NCBI RefSeq assembly: GCF_000212735.1
Contig: NC_015510.1
Coordinates: 7,937,001-8,001,000, forward strand
DNA: 64,000 nucleotides
Direction of reading: 5' to 3'
Source of the DNA: Haliscomenobacter hydrossis DSM 1100
GTDB lineage: Bacteria > Bacteroidota > Bacteroidia > Chitinophagales > Saprospiraceae
This document shows, piece by piece, positions 35,323 to 45,055 of the stretch; within the stretch, counting starts at the first letter, position 1, and the number at the start of each line of letters is the position of its first letter. The notes beneath the pieces are model-generated. The model had not been told where the DNA came from. It saw nothing but the letters and a program-made list of their open reading frames with translations, and did not search any database. The translations under genes were made by a program, and so were the position numbers.

Positions 35323-36522
35323 ATGCGATTAAGCAGCCATATATTTTTGACGTTATGCCTTTTTACTTTGCCTTCCTGTTATTTGTTGACAGCCTACAAA
35401 TACCGTCAGTTCAAGCTGGAGTCTTTGTCTTCACTGCGTTCGACGCCCTTAAAAAAAAGTGACGAACCTTTTGCCTTTATGGATGGGACGCGTAGTAAAA
35501 TGCGCTTGCAACAAGTGCTGGACTCCATGCTGGCACCTACCCACACCTATTCCTTTCTGGTGATTCGGAATGATTCTATTCTGTATGAAAATTATTTTGG
35601 GGAAATTACCCCCGAAACCCAATTGCCCTCTTTTTCCGTGGCAAAATCCTTTGTTTCTACCCTAGTGGGTATTGCCCTGGATGAAGGAAAAATCAAAAGC
35701 CTGGATGACCCCATCACTACTTACCTGCCTGAGTTGAAAAAACGCGATCCCAACCTGGAAAAAGTGACCATCCAACACTTACTGGATATGCGCAGTGGTA
35801 TCAAAAGCTTGGAAACCCTCAAAAGCCCTTTCAGCAATGCGATCAAATTGGGTTTTGGGCGCAACATCACCAGAATCGCGCTGAAATCCAGAACAGAAAA
35901 AACGCCCGGTGAAAAAGACTATAAAAACCTGAACACCCAATTGTTGGGGCTAATTGTCGAAAGGGCAACCCAGCAAAAACTGCAAAATTACCTGCAAACC
36001 AAAATTTGGACACCGCTGCAAATGGAGAGTGATGCGAGCTGGAATACCGATGCCCGCAAAACCGTACGGGCCTTTTGTTGCATCAATGCCACCACGCGTG
36101 ATTTTGCCAAATTTGGAAGGCTGTATTTAAACCAGGGGAATTGGAACGGCCAACAGATCGTTTCGGAAGATTGGGTGAGGGGTTGCTCCGATCCTGAAAT
36201 TATGGAGCGATACAACGGGTACAAAAACCAGTGGTGGAGCCGCCAGTCTTTCCGCTCGTTTCGAGATTCAACGGAAGCACTGAAATTTCAACAACAAAGC
36301 CCGTATCCCAGTGTGGTAAGTGGTCGTTCTTCGCGCGACGGCCGGAGTAGAATGTACCGCGTCGCTTACCGTTCTCCCGCATTTTATGCAGCGGGTGTAC
36401 TGAATCAGTTTGTGTATGTCCATCCGGCCAAAAAACTGGTCATTGTACGATTGGGACGTACTTGGGGAAACTCTTCTTTTGGCCCCGATGCGTTTTTGTA
36501 TTGGGTAGGGGATCAGTTGTGA
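35323..36522 (+). CDS. Serine hydrolase of the class C beta-lactamase family, lipoprotein
   Basis: ATG 35323 begins a lipoprotein signal with lipobox LPSC (Cys19); an upstream TTG at 35197 would only add a non-signal extension. The nucleophile motif SVAK (Ser105-Lys108) and a YKN triad (in GEKDYKNLNTQLLG) are present. These define the beta-lactamase/transpeptidase-like (serine hydrolase) fold. Such lipoproteins are more often esterases or D-aminopeptidases than true beta-lactamases. It is probably anchored in the periplasm. It stands alone, divergent from the globin operon, and is followed by a CACAAAGGA repeat. Confidence 0.88.
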   Translation: MRLSSHIFLTLCLFTLPSCYLLTAYKYRQFKLESLSSLRSTPLKKSDEPFAFMDGTRSKMRLQQVLDSMLAPTHTYSFLVIRNDSILYENYFGEITPETQLPSFSVAKSFVSTLVGIALDEGKIKSLDDPITTYLPELKKRDPNLEKVTIQHLLDMRSGIKSLETLKSPFSNAIKLGFGRNITRIALKSRTEKTPGEKDYKNLNTQLLGLIVERATQQKLQNYLQTKIWTPLQMESDASWNTDARKTVRAFCCINATTRDFAKFGRLYLNQGNWNGQQIVSEDWVRGCSDPEIMERYNGYKNQWWSRQSFRSFRDSTEALKFQQQSPYPSVVSGRSSRDGRSRMYRVAYRSPAFYAAGVLNQFVYVHPAKKLVIVRLGRTWGNSSFGPDAFLYWVGDQL

Positions 36523-36561
36523 AGTTTAAGCATGAGCATCCCGAATTTTTGAAAATCACCA

Positions 36562-36681
36562 AAGCGACATTTTTAAACACAAGGGACACAAAGGCAGCAC
36601 AAAGGACACCAAGCAAAGCGTCGTCAACGCCTAATCTTTGTGTTCTTTGTGCTTTTCTTTGTGGCCTTTGTGCTACTTTTT
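36562..36681. repeat. CACAAAGGA-type inverted repeat (dispersed family, copy 2)
   Basis: AGCGACATTTTTAAACACAAGGG leads into CACAAAGG and ACACCAAG units on the left. Reverse-complement units (CTTTGTGTTCTTTGTGC and TGTGGCCTTTGTGC) follow on the right to 36674. The opening sequence matches copy 1 at 21661. It fills the gap between two convergent genes. Confidence 0.85.
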
Positions 36682-36729
36682 TGAACCGCTTTGGTCTTTT
36701 TTAAAATTCGAGACGACTAACTGTTTGCA

Positions 36730-38079
36730 CTACTGTTTGATCAATTTGCCAGTGTACAAAATCCGCTCGTGTTGCGCAACGACATAATAAACGCCTCTGG
36801 ATAAATGCATGACGTCCAAGGATTGTCCTGCGGCCAGTCGACGCGACAATAGCTGTTGTCCCAGCGCATTGTACACCCAAACCTGGGCATCTTCTTCGAG
36901 GGACAACTGAATTTTCTCCTGTGCTGGATTCGGGAATATCAGCAGCGATTTTGCCTTGACTTCCAGGTCGGGCAAGTCGGTACTGATGCCGCGATAGTGA
37001 TAAAACTTGCGATCGCTCAGGTTGTATTCTCCAGTGGCTTTGTCCCACTGAAGGACTTGTTCAAGGGCTAGATGCTGATAATTGGGTTGATCACCATTCA
37101 CAACATAGCTGTATACACTCAATTCACGAGCTTCTGGATTGCCATCGAATCCCATGAAGGTTTTTTCCAAGGATGCGGTGCGGTTCCAGACATCAAGGTT
37201 GTACAGCAGACTTTGGGTTTTGTTCCAGACCCCAGTGGTTTCATCCCGCAGGTAAGTATCCTGCTTATAAGCATCAGGTTTGTAGGCAAATACTTCCCGC
37301 TCACTGAGTACAAATTCTCCTTGCAAGTACAAGGATACCATCACTTCTTTCAACTTACCATCAGGATTATAGGTCATGGCCGTACGTGAAACTGGCGAAA
37401 CAATGCCGAAGAAAAGATTAACTTCTTCGATCAGGGTGTTTTTACCTGTTTCATTGTAGGTATAGGTCACCATGGATTGGTATTTCAATCCCTCAACGGT
37501 AATTTCAGCTAATTCCCTGGCCAGGCGGTTTTGGGCGTTATAGGAATTGGTTTGGAGCAAAGTTTTTTCCCAATTGTTGGTATCCTCATTCCAGATGTAG
37601 ATGGCCACGGAGTCGATCAAAGTAGAGAAGTTACCACGAGGGTACAACAATAGTTTGGATTCGGGTTGGTACTTTTTTTCATCAGGAGAATAACTGTCGC
37701 CAGCAAGTTCTACTACCCGCCCCAGTTGATCGCGGGTTTCCGTAAAACGCCCGGTGGTTACCCAATTCCCTTGCTGGTAGATGGCATTAATTTCCACTTG
37801 GACATTGGGCTTGGGGTACTGAAATCGGGAACGTACCGTGGGTAAACTATCCTTTGCAGTTAAATCATAACCAGAAAAATTACGCGTAGAATCCAATTTT
37901 AAAGGCTCGACACGCAGGGTTGGATGATTTGCTTCTGTTGCACCAAAATTTACTTTTTGTAGTAGGGCAACAGCGGGCTGCGGCAAGTGCTGATACCGTT
38001 CGGTTCGGGATAGAGATTGGGCGAAAATGAGGCTACCCGTCAGGAATGTAACGAGCGCGGTAAAAAGTAACTTTTTCAT
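36730..38079 (-). CDS. Secreted protein with T9SS type A sorting domain
   Basis: ATG 38079 begins the signal peptide directly (ALVTFLTGSLIFAQ); a longer frame to 38133 adds no signal feature. The 449-residue protein has a repetitive beta-rich body of YTYNE/WNKTQSLLYNLD-type segments. The C-terminus is a type A sorting domain with LLIFPNPAQEKIQLSL, WVYNALGQQL and LSRGVYYVVA. It should pass the outer membrane through the type IX system. The function of the body is unknown. Confidence 0.85.
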   Translation of the reverse strand: MKKLLFTALVTFLTGSLIFAQSLSRTERYQHLPQPAVALLQKVNFGATEANHPTLRVEPLKLDSTRNFSGYDLTAKDSLPTVRSRFQYPKPNVQVEINAIYQQGNWVTTGRFTETRDQLGRVVELAGDSYSPDEKKYQPESKLLLYPRGNFSTLIDSVAIYIWNEDTNNWEKTLLQTNSYNAQNRLARELAEITVEGLKYQSMVTYTYNETGKNTLIEEVNLFFGIVSPVSRTAMTYNPDGKLKEVMVSLYLQGEFVLSEREVFAYKPDAYKQDTYLRDETTGVWNKTQSLLYNLDVWNRTASLEKTFMGFDGNPEARELSVYSYVVNGDQPNYQHLALEQVLQWDKATGEYNLSDRKFYHYRGISTDLPDLEVKAKSLLIFPNPAQEKIQLSLEEDAQVWVYNALGQQLLSRRLAAGQSLDVMHLSRGVYYVVAQHERILYTGKLIKQ

Positions 38080-38212
38080 GTCAGTCGGGTTAAAATATTT
38101 GAATAAACCGGGGATACCCACACTGGACAGCAAAGAAAAAAATGGGGTTGCTGTTTTATGGAAAAAACTGCAACCCCTGCCTTGGATTTAACATTGTTGT
38201 AACAAAAGTCAA

Positions 38213-40318
38213 TTATCTAAACTGGTAAATCCGTACCAACTCTTTAATTTCTTCCAGCGTCCGACTCGGAGGTGTAAACGGCGCCGGAATCGGCATTTTT
38301 GAATACTGCTGAAAATACAACACACAGGCATCGCGCCACCAAAGTGCTTCCCGCTGTTGCGCCCCCAAACGCCCCAAAACATCGGCATGAATTTCAGCAT
38401 CCATTTTCCCTTTCAGACCAGCCCATTCCCGTTGCATGGTGCCTACCGCTGTAGATCCGGTGTAGTAGCGGGTACAGAGCTCATCCCATAGGCTTCTGCC
38501 CGTATTCAGTTTTTTGCCCCAAGGCACGTGGTGAAACCAGAGCAAGTAGGGGAGTGGGCATGCATCAACCTGGCTCCACTGCTTGATGGCTTCAGGATGA
38601 TACAAACCCAAGGCGTTACTGCCATTGATGCCACGATCAAAGCCCAAGCCAATCGAATCGGCGCGGTGGTAATAAATGGAAGTCCAATCGGGTCGGGCAC
38701 TGCGTTCCAACCAGGGTTCGGGACCAAAATGGATGCCTTGCCCCATGATGTGGTGCAGTCCAAGCGGCGTGGTAAAATCGACGTATACCTCACGCGAACG
38801 TTCCATCATAGCCAGGATGGTTTTTACCGCGCCGGCATCCTGGGTCAGGGTCATTTTGATCCACTCATCGGCGATGGCACTGCTACTGAGCTGGTGATCC
38901 CAAGCCAATCGGCCAAAAGCGTACCAATTGGATTGCGACATCAAATGCCCGCACCAGTTGCGGTCAGAGCCAGTATTGGCCACCCCCGCCATCACACTGA
39001 TCGGGTATTGGTGCAAACTACCATCGATGACCTTCGCCACCGTAGAACCTGCACCCTTGACGTAGGTGTCGCTATCCAGGCATTCTTTAAACAAAGGCGC
39101 TAGGTAGACCAGGTTGGTGGAAAAGCCCAGGTATTCCTGGGTGATTTGGAACTCCATCGCCAGGGGTGTTTTGGGCATGGCTCCGAAGAGTGGAGAAAAA
39201 GGCTCGCGGGGCTGGAAATCAATGGGCCCGTTTTTTACCTGCACCACCACGTTGGGCAAAAACGTGCCGTCGAGGGATTTGAATTCTTCATAAGCGGCTT
39301 TGAAACGGTCACCTTTGGGGTCGGCTTTGTACACAAAAGCCCGCCAGATCACGATGCCTTTGAAAGGCGCGAGCGCTTCGGCAAGCATGTTAGCCCCATC
39401 AGCGTGGGTACGCCCAAAGTCTTGTGGGCCAGGCTCACCTTCCGAGTTGGCTTTGACCAAAAAGCCACCAAAATCGGGCATGATGCCGTAAATTTCACTG
39501 GCTTTGTCTACCCACCATTGGCGCACAGCGGGTTCAAGTGGGTCGGAGTTTTTGAGTTTGCCCAAAATCCGTGGAGCGGCAAAATTGACCGAAAGGTACA
39601 CTTTGATGCCGTAGGGTTTGAACACATCCGCAATGGCTTTGACCTTGAGTAGGTATTCCCGGCTCATAAAACGGGCGCTGGCGTTGACGTTGTTCAGTAC
39701 CACGGCGTTGATGCCAATGGAGGCGTTGGCACGGGCATAATCGCGATAACGCGGGTCAACGGTTTCGGGCAATTCGTACCATTTCCACAACGAGGCTCCG
39801 GCGTAGCCGCGCTCGATGGAGCCATTGGTATTGTCCCAGTGGTTCAGCATGCGCAATTGAACCCGGGGTACGCTGGTTTCTGGGATTTTACTGAGGGGGG
39901 TGGCGGTTTGGATTTTGCGCAGCAAGGCAAAAGCACCGTACAATAAGCCGGATGGGGTATTGGCGCTGATTTTTACCCGAGTATTTTGGGTGGTAATGCT
40001 ATACCCTTCGGTGCCAAGGTTGGGCTGAGGGGTTGTTGTAAGTTCCAAACTGATGCCCCCGGGGGCTGTGCTGGCAGTGCTCTGCAGGCGGATGCTTTTA
40101 CCCAACAAACCTTGTAAGCCAGTTTGTAATTCTTTGGCCGCAGTTGAGGTCACTGGATCGGTTGCGGCATGGGCAATGTACAGCGTGAAGGGCTGGTATT
40201 GGGCGCGAACATTGGCATTTTTGAGCAGGTCGTATTTTAACCAAAGGCGGTAGCCATCGTCGGCAGAGGCGTAAAAACTACCAATGAGGAAAGTGAAGAG
40301 GAAAAAAAGACGTGTCAT
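38213..40318 (-). CDS. Alpha-glucuronidase, glycoside hydrolase family 67
   Basis: ATG 40318 starts the signal peptide (FFLFTFLIGSFYASA). The 701-residue protein has the GH67 layout: an N-terminal beta-sandwich to about residue 130, a barrel, and a helical C-terminal domain. Diagnostic blocks are LRMLNHWDNTNGSIERGYAG, DFGGFLVKANSEGEPGP (active-site region with acidic residues) and GLHHIMGQGIHFGPEPW. It removes 4-O-methyl-glucuronic acid from xylan-derived oligosaccharides. Its neighbours (mannonate dehydratase, remnant GH115) point to a xylan-glucuronate locus. The export signal implies periplasmic action. Confidence 0.95.
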   Translation of the reverse strand: MTRLFFLFTFLIGSFYASADDGYRLWLKYDLLKNANVRAQYQPFTLYIAHAATDPVTSTAAKELQTGLQGLLGKSIRLQSTASTAPGGISLELTTTPQPNLGTEGYSITTQNTRVKISANTPSGLLYGAFALLRKIQTATPLSKIPETSVPRVQLRMLNHWDNTNGSIERGYAGASLWKWYELPETVDPRYRDYARANASIGINAVVLNNVNASARFMSREYLLKVKAIADVFKPYGIKVYLSVNFAAPRILGKLKNSDPLEPAVRQWWVDKASEIYGIMPDFGGFLVKANSEGEPGPQDFGRTHADGANMLAEALAPFKGIVIWRAFVYKADPKGDRFKAAYEEFKSLDGTFLPNVVVQVKNGPIDFQPREPFSPLFGAMPKTPLAMEFQITQEYLGFSTNLVYLAPLFKECLDSDTYVKGAGSTVAKVIDGSLHQYPISVMAGVANTGSDRNWCGHLMSQSNWYAFGRLAWDHQLSSSAIADEWIKMTLTQDAGAVKTILAMMERSREVYVDFTTPLGLHHIMGQGIHFGPEPWLERSARPDWTSIYYHRADSIGLGFDRGINGSNALGLYHPEAIKQWSQVDACPLPYLLWFHHVPWGKKLNTGRSLWDELCTRYYTGSTAVGTMQREWAGLKGKMDAEIHADVLGRLGAQQREALWWRDACVLYFQQYSKMPIPAPFTPPSRTLEEIKELVRIYQFR

Positions 40319-40434
40319 GTTGTTGTGTTGTTTATAGTTGTAATGGCAAAAGTTAAAATTAGTCAATCATATGTAAATGGGAGCGCGGATGTAACGGATT
40401 TACGCGGATCTTATTTACGAACGCACATTACGCA

Positions 40435-40690
40435 TTTTTTTACCGCGGAGTAAAGGAGGACACGCGGAGTTCCGCAGAGTTTTTAGTTTTAAGGAGTTTG
40501 CCACCTGCGGTGGCTGGAGTTCGGGTTCCAAGAATATATTGCTTAAGATCAAGTCAAGAATGATAGGACTTGCTAATGGGTAGCGAACCAACCTTCAGCA
40601 ATAGCGATCTCCGTGGCCTCTCCGCACCGCAGGTGCCCCTAAAAAACTCCGCGGAACTCCGCGTAACCTCCTTCACTCTGCGGTAAAAAA
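40435..40690. repeat. CGCGGAGTT-type long inverted repeat
   Basis: The left arm (40435-40484, TTTTTTACCGCGGAGTAAAG then CACGCGGAGTTCCGCAGAG) is mirrored on the right (40639-40690) with few mismatches. Each arm contains several CGCGGAGTT/CCGCAGAGTT units. Inner CCACCTGCGGTGG and CACCGCAGGTG segments can also pair. It fills most of the 485-bp gap between the alpha-glucuronidase and mannonate dehydratase genes, where no coding frame is convincing. Confidence 0.9.
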
Positions 40691-40803
40691 AAGCTATAGA
40701 TAAATTGAAATCGCTTTGTACATCAGTAATACTCACTTTAACTTGCACCATAAGAGGACTAAGAGTAGGACTGCGTATGGCAGAAGTGAATGTTCAAATT
40801 ACC

Positions 40804-41985
40804 CTACAAACTGCGTCGAATGCCCAGTTCTAATCCCCGAATTTCCGCCAATCCCTTCAATCTCCCAATCGCCGAATAGCCCGGGTACGTTTTTTTACCC
40901 AAATCATCCAGCATCTGGTGCCCGTGATCGGGACGGAAAGGGATTTGGGCATCCTCAAGCCCTAAAGCGGCACGGCGCTTTTCTTCCAGCACGATCGCTT
41001 TCACCACGGCGTACATGTCCACATCACCCGTGAGGTGATCGGCTTCATGGAAATTGAGGGGATTCTCTTCCCTTTTGGTGGCCCGCAGGTGGATGAAATG
41101 AATGCGATCGGCAAAACGGGTGAATATGGCGGGCAAGTCGTTATCGGCACGAACACCCAAGGAACCTGTACAGAAGGTAATTCCATTGGCACGCAGGGGA
41201 CAAGCATCGAGCAACTGCTGCAAATCCCTGGCTGTGCTCACTACCCGAGGCAAACCCAACAATGGCCGGGGCGGATCATCGGGGTGGATGCACAAGTTGA
41301 TGCCACATTCCTCCGCTACTGGCGCAACTTGCTGGATGAAGTAGTACAAGTTTTGCCGCAATTCAGCGTCGCCGATCCCGGCATAGGCATCCAGCAAACC
41401 CTGGAAATTTTCCAGACTAAAGGCTTCTTCAGAACCCGGCAAACCCAATAAGGCCGTTTGTTGCAGCTTTTGTTTGGCGGCTTCGGACATACCCGCAAAC
41501 TGCGCAACGGCTGCTTTTTGTACTTCTGGCGCATAGTCTTTATCCGCACCAGGTCGCTTTAAAATGCAGAGGTCAAATACGGCGAAATCCTGCCAGACAA
41601 AACGCAGGGTTTTGGCGCCATTGGGCAATTGGTACTCCAGGTTGGTGCGTGACCAGTCCAGAACGGGCATGAAGTTGTAACACACCGTCCGGATGCCACA
41701 AGCGGCCAGGTTGCGCAAAGAGCTTTGATAATTGGCGATGTATTGCTCCCGGCTGGGTAGCCCTTTTTTGATGGCCTCGTGCACGGGTAAACTTTCTACT
41801 ACCGACCAATACAAGCCCTCTGTCTGAGCGATGGTGTTAATACGTTCCTGGACGGATTCCTGGAGCCACACGTCGCCAACCGGGATTTGGTGCAGGGCCG
41901 TGACTACTCCGGTGCAGCCAGCTTGCCGAATATGGGACAAGGCTACTGGGTCTTTGGGCCCAAACCAGCGCATGGTTTGAATCAT
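40804..41985 (-). CDS. uxuA: Mannonate dehydratase
   Basis: The 393-residue protein shows the UxuA pattern: start [20 protein letters not shown], then [17 protein letters not shown], and metal-site regions [24 protein letters not shown] and IHFIHLR. The C-terminus has [14 protein letters not shown]. It dehydrates D-mannonate to 2-keto-3-deoxygluconate, the last specific step of glucuronate breakdown. Being next to the alpha-glucuronidase it uses the released glucuronate. UxaC and UxuB, needed upstream, are not in the window. Confidence 0.96.
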   Translation of the reverse strand: MIQTMRWFGPKDPVALSHIRQAGCTGVVTALHQIPVGDVWLQESVQERINTIAQTEGLYWSVVESLPVHEAIKKGLPSREQYIANYQSSLRNLAACGIRTVCYNFMPVLDWSRTNLEYQLPNGAKTLRFVWQDFAVFDLCILKRPGADKDYAPEVQKAAVAQFAGMSEAAKQKLQQTALLGLPGSEEAFSLENFQGLLDAYAGIGDAELRQNLYYFIQQVAPVAEECGINLCIHPDDPPRPLLGLPRVVSTARDLQQLLDACPLRANGITFCTGSLGVRADNDLPAIFTRFADRIHFIHLRATKREENPLNFHEADHLTGDVDMYAVVKAIVLEEKRRAALGLEDAQIPFRPDHGHQMLDDLGKKTYPGYSAIGRLKGLAEIRGLELGIRRSL

Positions 41986-42014
41986 AATGTTGTGTTTGAA
42001 GAAAAATAATCTCC

Positions 42015-42370
42015 CTATTTCCGTGGGCTTTCCGGAGGACCAAGATAACTCGTTTTTACACCACCCAGGTCAATGACCAATTTTTGTAACACTACACCCG
42101 GGTCAATGGCCCAATATTTCAGGGTGTGTTTGCCTTCCCGGGTTAAATGTAGCGTGCTGATTTGGTTTTGACCAGTACATTAGCCCACCAATTCCAGGGA
42201 GAATCGCCAATTTGAGAGGAGACATCGTAGGCACCGAAGATCGTGCCGCGTTTGTCGCTGTCTACGATCACCAGTGCCTTATCGATGTTCGAAAATGGTT
42301 TGTTTATAGTTTATATCAAAAAAGACTCCCATTTGCCGCTTAAATCGGCCAAAAGCACCAGCGGACTGAG
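42015..42370 (-). pseudogene. Remnant of a GH115 alpha-glucuronidase gene
   Basis: The minus strand encodes, in broken frames, pieces of a GH115 protein. The first is ADLSGKWESF (near 42335). The second is NKPFSNIDKALVIVDSDKRG up to [20 protein letters not shown], a region of the N-terminal part of the family. The last is [20 protein letters not shown] to [14 protein letters not shown] with stop at 42015, the extreme C-terminus. About 600-700 residues are missing between the second and third pieces, and the frame changes at 42145-42160. It is therefore a deletion remnant beside functional glucuronate genes. Confidence 0.75.
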
Positions 42371-42763
42371 ACACCAAACAAAAACCTCTGCATGGATAAA
42401 ACCTCTGGTTTGCATGTGTTGATGTAGGTGCATTGGTGAATGAAGCGCTAACGCGAGCAAATGTCGGAAAAGGATTTGAATTTATGAAATCGATTGCTAA
42501 AAATTTTTTGCAGCTTTTTTTATCATACCGCTAATAAATTAGCGGATTTTCGCTGAATGGGAAAATAATCGAGGGTTTTTCTGAAGCTAAAAATTGTAAT
42601 CGGTTGTGAGAAAGCCAAAAAAACGGGGTGAAGCTTGCGCGGCACCCCGAAAGTGGTTATGATTGATCCTAAATGATTGAACCTATATCCTGGCGGATAG
42701 CACAGGAATGCCTAAACAAATATCTTTTCCATTCCTAGAAGCAAATTTCGTTATTTAAACTCA

Positions 42764-42791
42764 TTTGAAAAAATAATAGTTTCTATCTTTG
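42764..42791 (+). promoter_or_regulatory. Predicted promoter of the OxyR gene
   Basis: TTTG at 42764-42767 and TATCTTTG at 42784-42791 resemble the -33 and -7 elements, with 16 bp between (slightly short). The GTG start at 42812 would leave a leader of about 14 nt. The preceding 400 bp (42371-42763) hold no gene or clear repeat. Confidence 0.4.
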
Positions 42792-42811
42792 GATAGGCAA
42801 AAACTATAAAA

Positions 42812-43753
42812 GTGACTTTACAACAACTGGAGTATGTCGTCGCGTTGGACAACCACCGCCGATTTTCAGCAGCAGCAGAGGAATGCCACGTGGCGCAACC
42901 TTCTCTGAGCGCCGCCTTACACAAACTGGAAGAAGAACTGGGGGTGAAACTTTTTGACCGCAGTCGGCAGCCGATTGTACCCACCGAGTTGGGCAAGCCC
43001 TTTATCCAACAAGCCCGCCGGGTACTTAGAGAGACTGATGCCCTCCGCTACCTGGTCAGTGATCATGTTGAGTCCCATAGCGGTGAGTTTCGCCTGGGCA
43101 TTATTCCTACCCTGGCCCCGTATTTATTGCCCTTGTTTTTAAAAGACTTTTCGGAAAAATCGCCCCAAATCAAGCTGCACATCCACGAACGTACCACCGA
43201 AAACCTGCTGGCCCTGCTCAAACGGGAGCAACTGGACGCGGTGTTGCTGGCCACTCCAGCAGAAGAGGATGTGTTTGTCAAAGACTGCCTGTTTTATGAG
43301 GAGTTTGTGGCTTATGCTCCACACGAGGCTTCGATTCTGGAAAAACGGTTTTTACTCACCGAGGACATCGACCCCCACCGTCTGGTACTCCTGGAAGAGG
43401 GACATTGCCTGCGCAACCAGGTGGTCAATCTTTGTGCTTTACAAAAATCCCAAAGTGGCTGGAGCAACATCGCCTACGAAGCGGGCAGCCTGGAAACCTT
43501 GCGGCGACTGGTGGAAAACCACTCGGGCATTACCATCCTGCCACAACTGGCTGTGCTGGATTTGGACGAGGATCAAATGCAGTACGTACGCTTTTTTCAA
43601 GCACCCGCGCCCGTGCGGGAGATCAGCTTGTTGACGCACCCACATTTTGCCAAGCGGAAGTTGTTGGCCGCGTTGAAGGAGTCGATCATGGCGAATTTGC
43701 CGGGGTTTTTGAGGGAGGAGAAGAAGGTGAAGCGGGTGTTGGAGATTGGGTGA
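42812..43753 (+). CDS. oxyR: LysR-type peroxide regulator, OxyR-like
   Basis: The 313-residue product has an N-terminal LysR helix-turn-helix (MTLQQLEYVVALDNHRRFSA with a GTG start at 42812). The effector domain carries cysteines at 199 and 208 (GHCLRNQVVNLC). Both position and spacing match the redox pair of E. coli OxyR, so it should sense hydrogen peroxide by disulfide formation and activate antioxidant genes. No katG, ahpC or dps is adjacent, so it probably acts in trans. It is convergent with the following gene, with 15 bp between stops. Confidence 0.9.
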   Translation: MTLQQLEYVVALDNHRRFSAAAEECHVAQPSLSAALHKLEEELGVKLFDRSRQPIVPTELGKPFIQQARRVLRETDALRYLVSDHVESHSGEFRLGIIPTLAPYLLPLFLKDFSEKSPQIKLHIHERTTENLLALLKREQLDAVLLATPAEEDVFVKDCLFYEEFVAYAPHEASILEKRFLLTEDIDPHRLVLLEEGHCLRNQVVNLCALQKSQSGWSNIAYEAGSLETLRRLVENHSGITILPQLAVLDLDEDQMQYVRFFQAPAPVREISLLTHPHFAKRKLLAALKESIMANLPGFLREEKKVKRVLEIG

Positions 43754-43768
43754 GGGGATTTAATTCAA

Positions 43769-45055
43769 TCACGTTTTCCTTTCTTTTTTCCTTGCTGCGG
43801 GAAAAAGGATGTTGTTTAAAATCAGGCGATAACCCGGAGAATCTGGGTGCAAACTCAGGTCGGTTTCCGGGTCTTCGACGCGGTGTAGGTAATCTTCGGG
43901 ATCGTGACCACCGTAAAAAGTCCAGAAGCCTTTACCAAAAATGCCGTGAATGTAACGGGCCTCGTTTTGAGCTTTGTGTTCACCCAAAATCAATACATTC
44001 GTTTTCAGGTATTGTTTTTTATATGCGGTGGTTTGCCCTATGAACCCTTTGATGGTTCGGGTATGGCATTGCGTAAGGATGGAAGGAACGGGATCCCATT
44101 TGGCTGAAAAATCAAACAGGGTGAAATAATCTTGCTGGGGTGCCACGTTTCGGGACCATCCACGACCTACATCAATTGTAGAAAAGTTATGCCCGTAAGG
44201 ACCATTGGCCAGGGTAAAGTTTTTAAAGGCAAAAGTTTTATTAAAATCCAGTTTGGACTGCGCATTCGGATCTTCAGGATCTCCGTCAAAAATTTCATTA
44301 CAAATATCTACCCCGTCTGCGGCTAATGCGATGTCGTAAGTTTCTGTTGCCGAACACATGGCAAACATGAAGCCACCTCCGGCTACCCATTCCCGGATTT
44401 TTTTGACGACGGCCAGTTTGGAATGCGAGATTTTTTTGTACCCCAGACTATAGGCTAAATCTTCAGATCTTTGCCTGTATTCTTCATACCAGGAGGCGTT
44501 TCTATAACCCCGGTTGCGGCCAAGCTGCCCCGTGAAATCTTCGTGGTGCAGGTGTAGCCAGTCGTATTGAGGGAGTTTATCCTGGAGCACTTCCCGATCA
44601 TACAACATATCAAAGGGAATTTCAGCATAGGTGAGTACGAGGGTGACTGCGTCCTCCCAAGGTTGGATGGCTTTGCCTTTTCCGTCCACTTCCGGGGTGT
44701 ATACCGCAATTTTGGGCGCCTTTTCCAGTTTCATGGCTTCCATATTTACCTCTGGGTTGGCGATTTGATCAAGTATATTTTTGAATTGTGCATCGGGGAT
44801 GATTTCGTAAGATACCCCTCTGGTCAGGCATTCTTTTTCAAAAAGTTTAGTGTGCTCAAAGGCAAAGCTCCCCCCTCGGTAATTGAGCAACCACCAGGCT
44901 TCAACTCCGTTGTTCAATACCCAATAAGTAACCCCATAAGCCTTGAGGTGCTGCTTCTGTTTGTCTGCATCCATTGGCAACAGCAAATAGGCCGCTTTAA
45001 GTGGTCCGATAACCGCAGCGATTAACCCCATAACCAACAAACCTTTTTTAATCAT
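43769..45055 (-). CDS. Secreted protein of the Bacteroidota 'asparagine synthetase B-like' family
   Basis: ATG 45055 starts a signal-like helix (GLLVMGLIAAVIGPLKAA); an in-frame start at 45136 adds 27 unlikely residues. The 428-residue protein contains YLLLPMDADKQKQHLKAYGV, LHLHHEDFTGQLGRNRGYRN and CSATETYDIALAADGVDIC, all typical of a conserved Bacteroidota family. Databases often name it asparagine synthetase B, but it lacks the AsnB amidotransferase and AMP-forming domains. The fold looks like a class I amidotransferase-like Rossmann protein. The function is unknown. Confidence 0.78.
   Translation of the reverse strand: MIKKGLLVMGLIAAVIGPLKAAYLLLPMDADKQKQHLKAYGVTYWVLNNGVEAWWLLNYRGGSFAFEHTKLFEKECLTRGVSYEIIPDAQFKNILDQIANPEVNMEAMKLEKAPKIAVYTPEVDGKGKAIQPWEDAVTLVLTYAEIPFDMLYDREVLQDKLPQYDWLHLHHEDFTGQLGRNRGYRNASWYEEYRQRSEDLAYSLGYKKISHSKLAVVKKIREWVAGGGFMFAMCSATETYDIALAADGVDICNEIFDGDPEDPNAQSKLDFNKTFAFKNFTLANGPYGHNFSTIDVGRGWSRNVAPQQDYFTLFDFSAKWDPVPSILTQCHTRTIKGFIGQTTAYKKQYLKTNVLILGEHKAQNEARYIHGIFGKGFWTFYGGHDPEDYLHRVEDPETDLSLHPDSPGYRLILNNILFPAARKKERKT

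Noticed and set aside
38528-39103. 191-codon antisense frame inside the GH67 gene
   Set aside because: Shadow of a strongly supported glycoside hydrolase.
43769-45055. True asparagine synthetase
   Set aside because: No AsnB glutaminase or synthetase motifs; signal peptide present.
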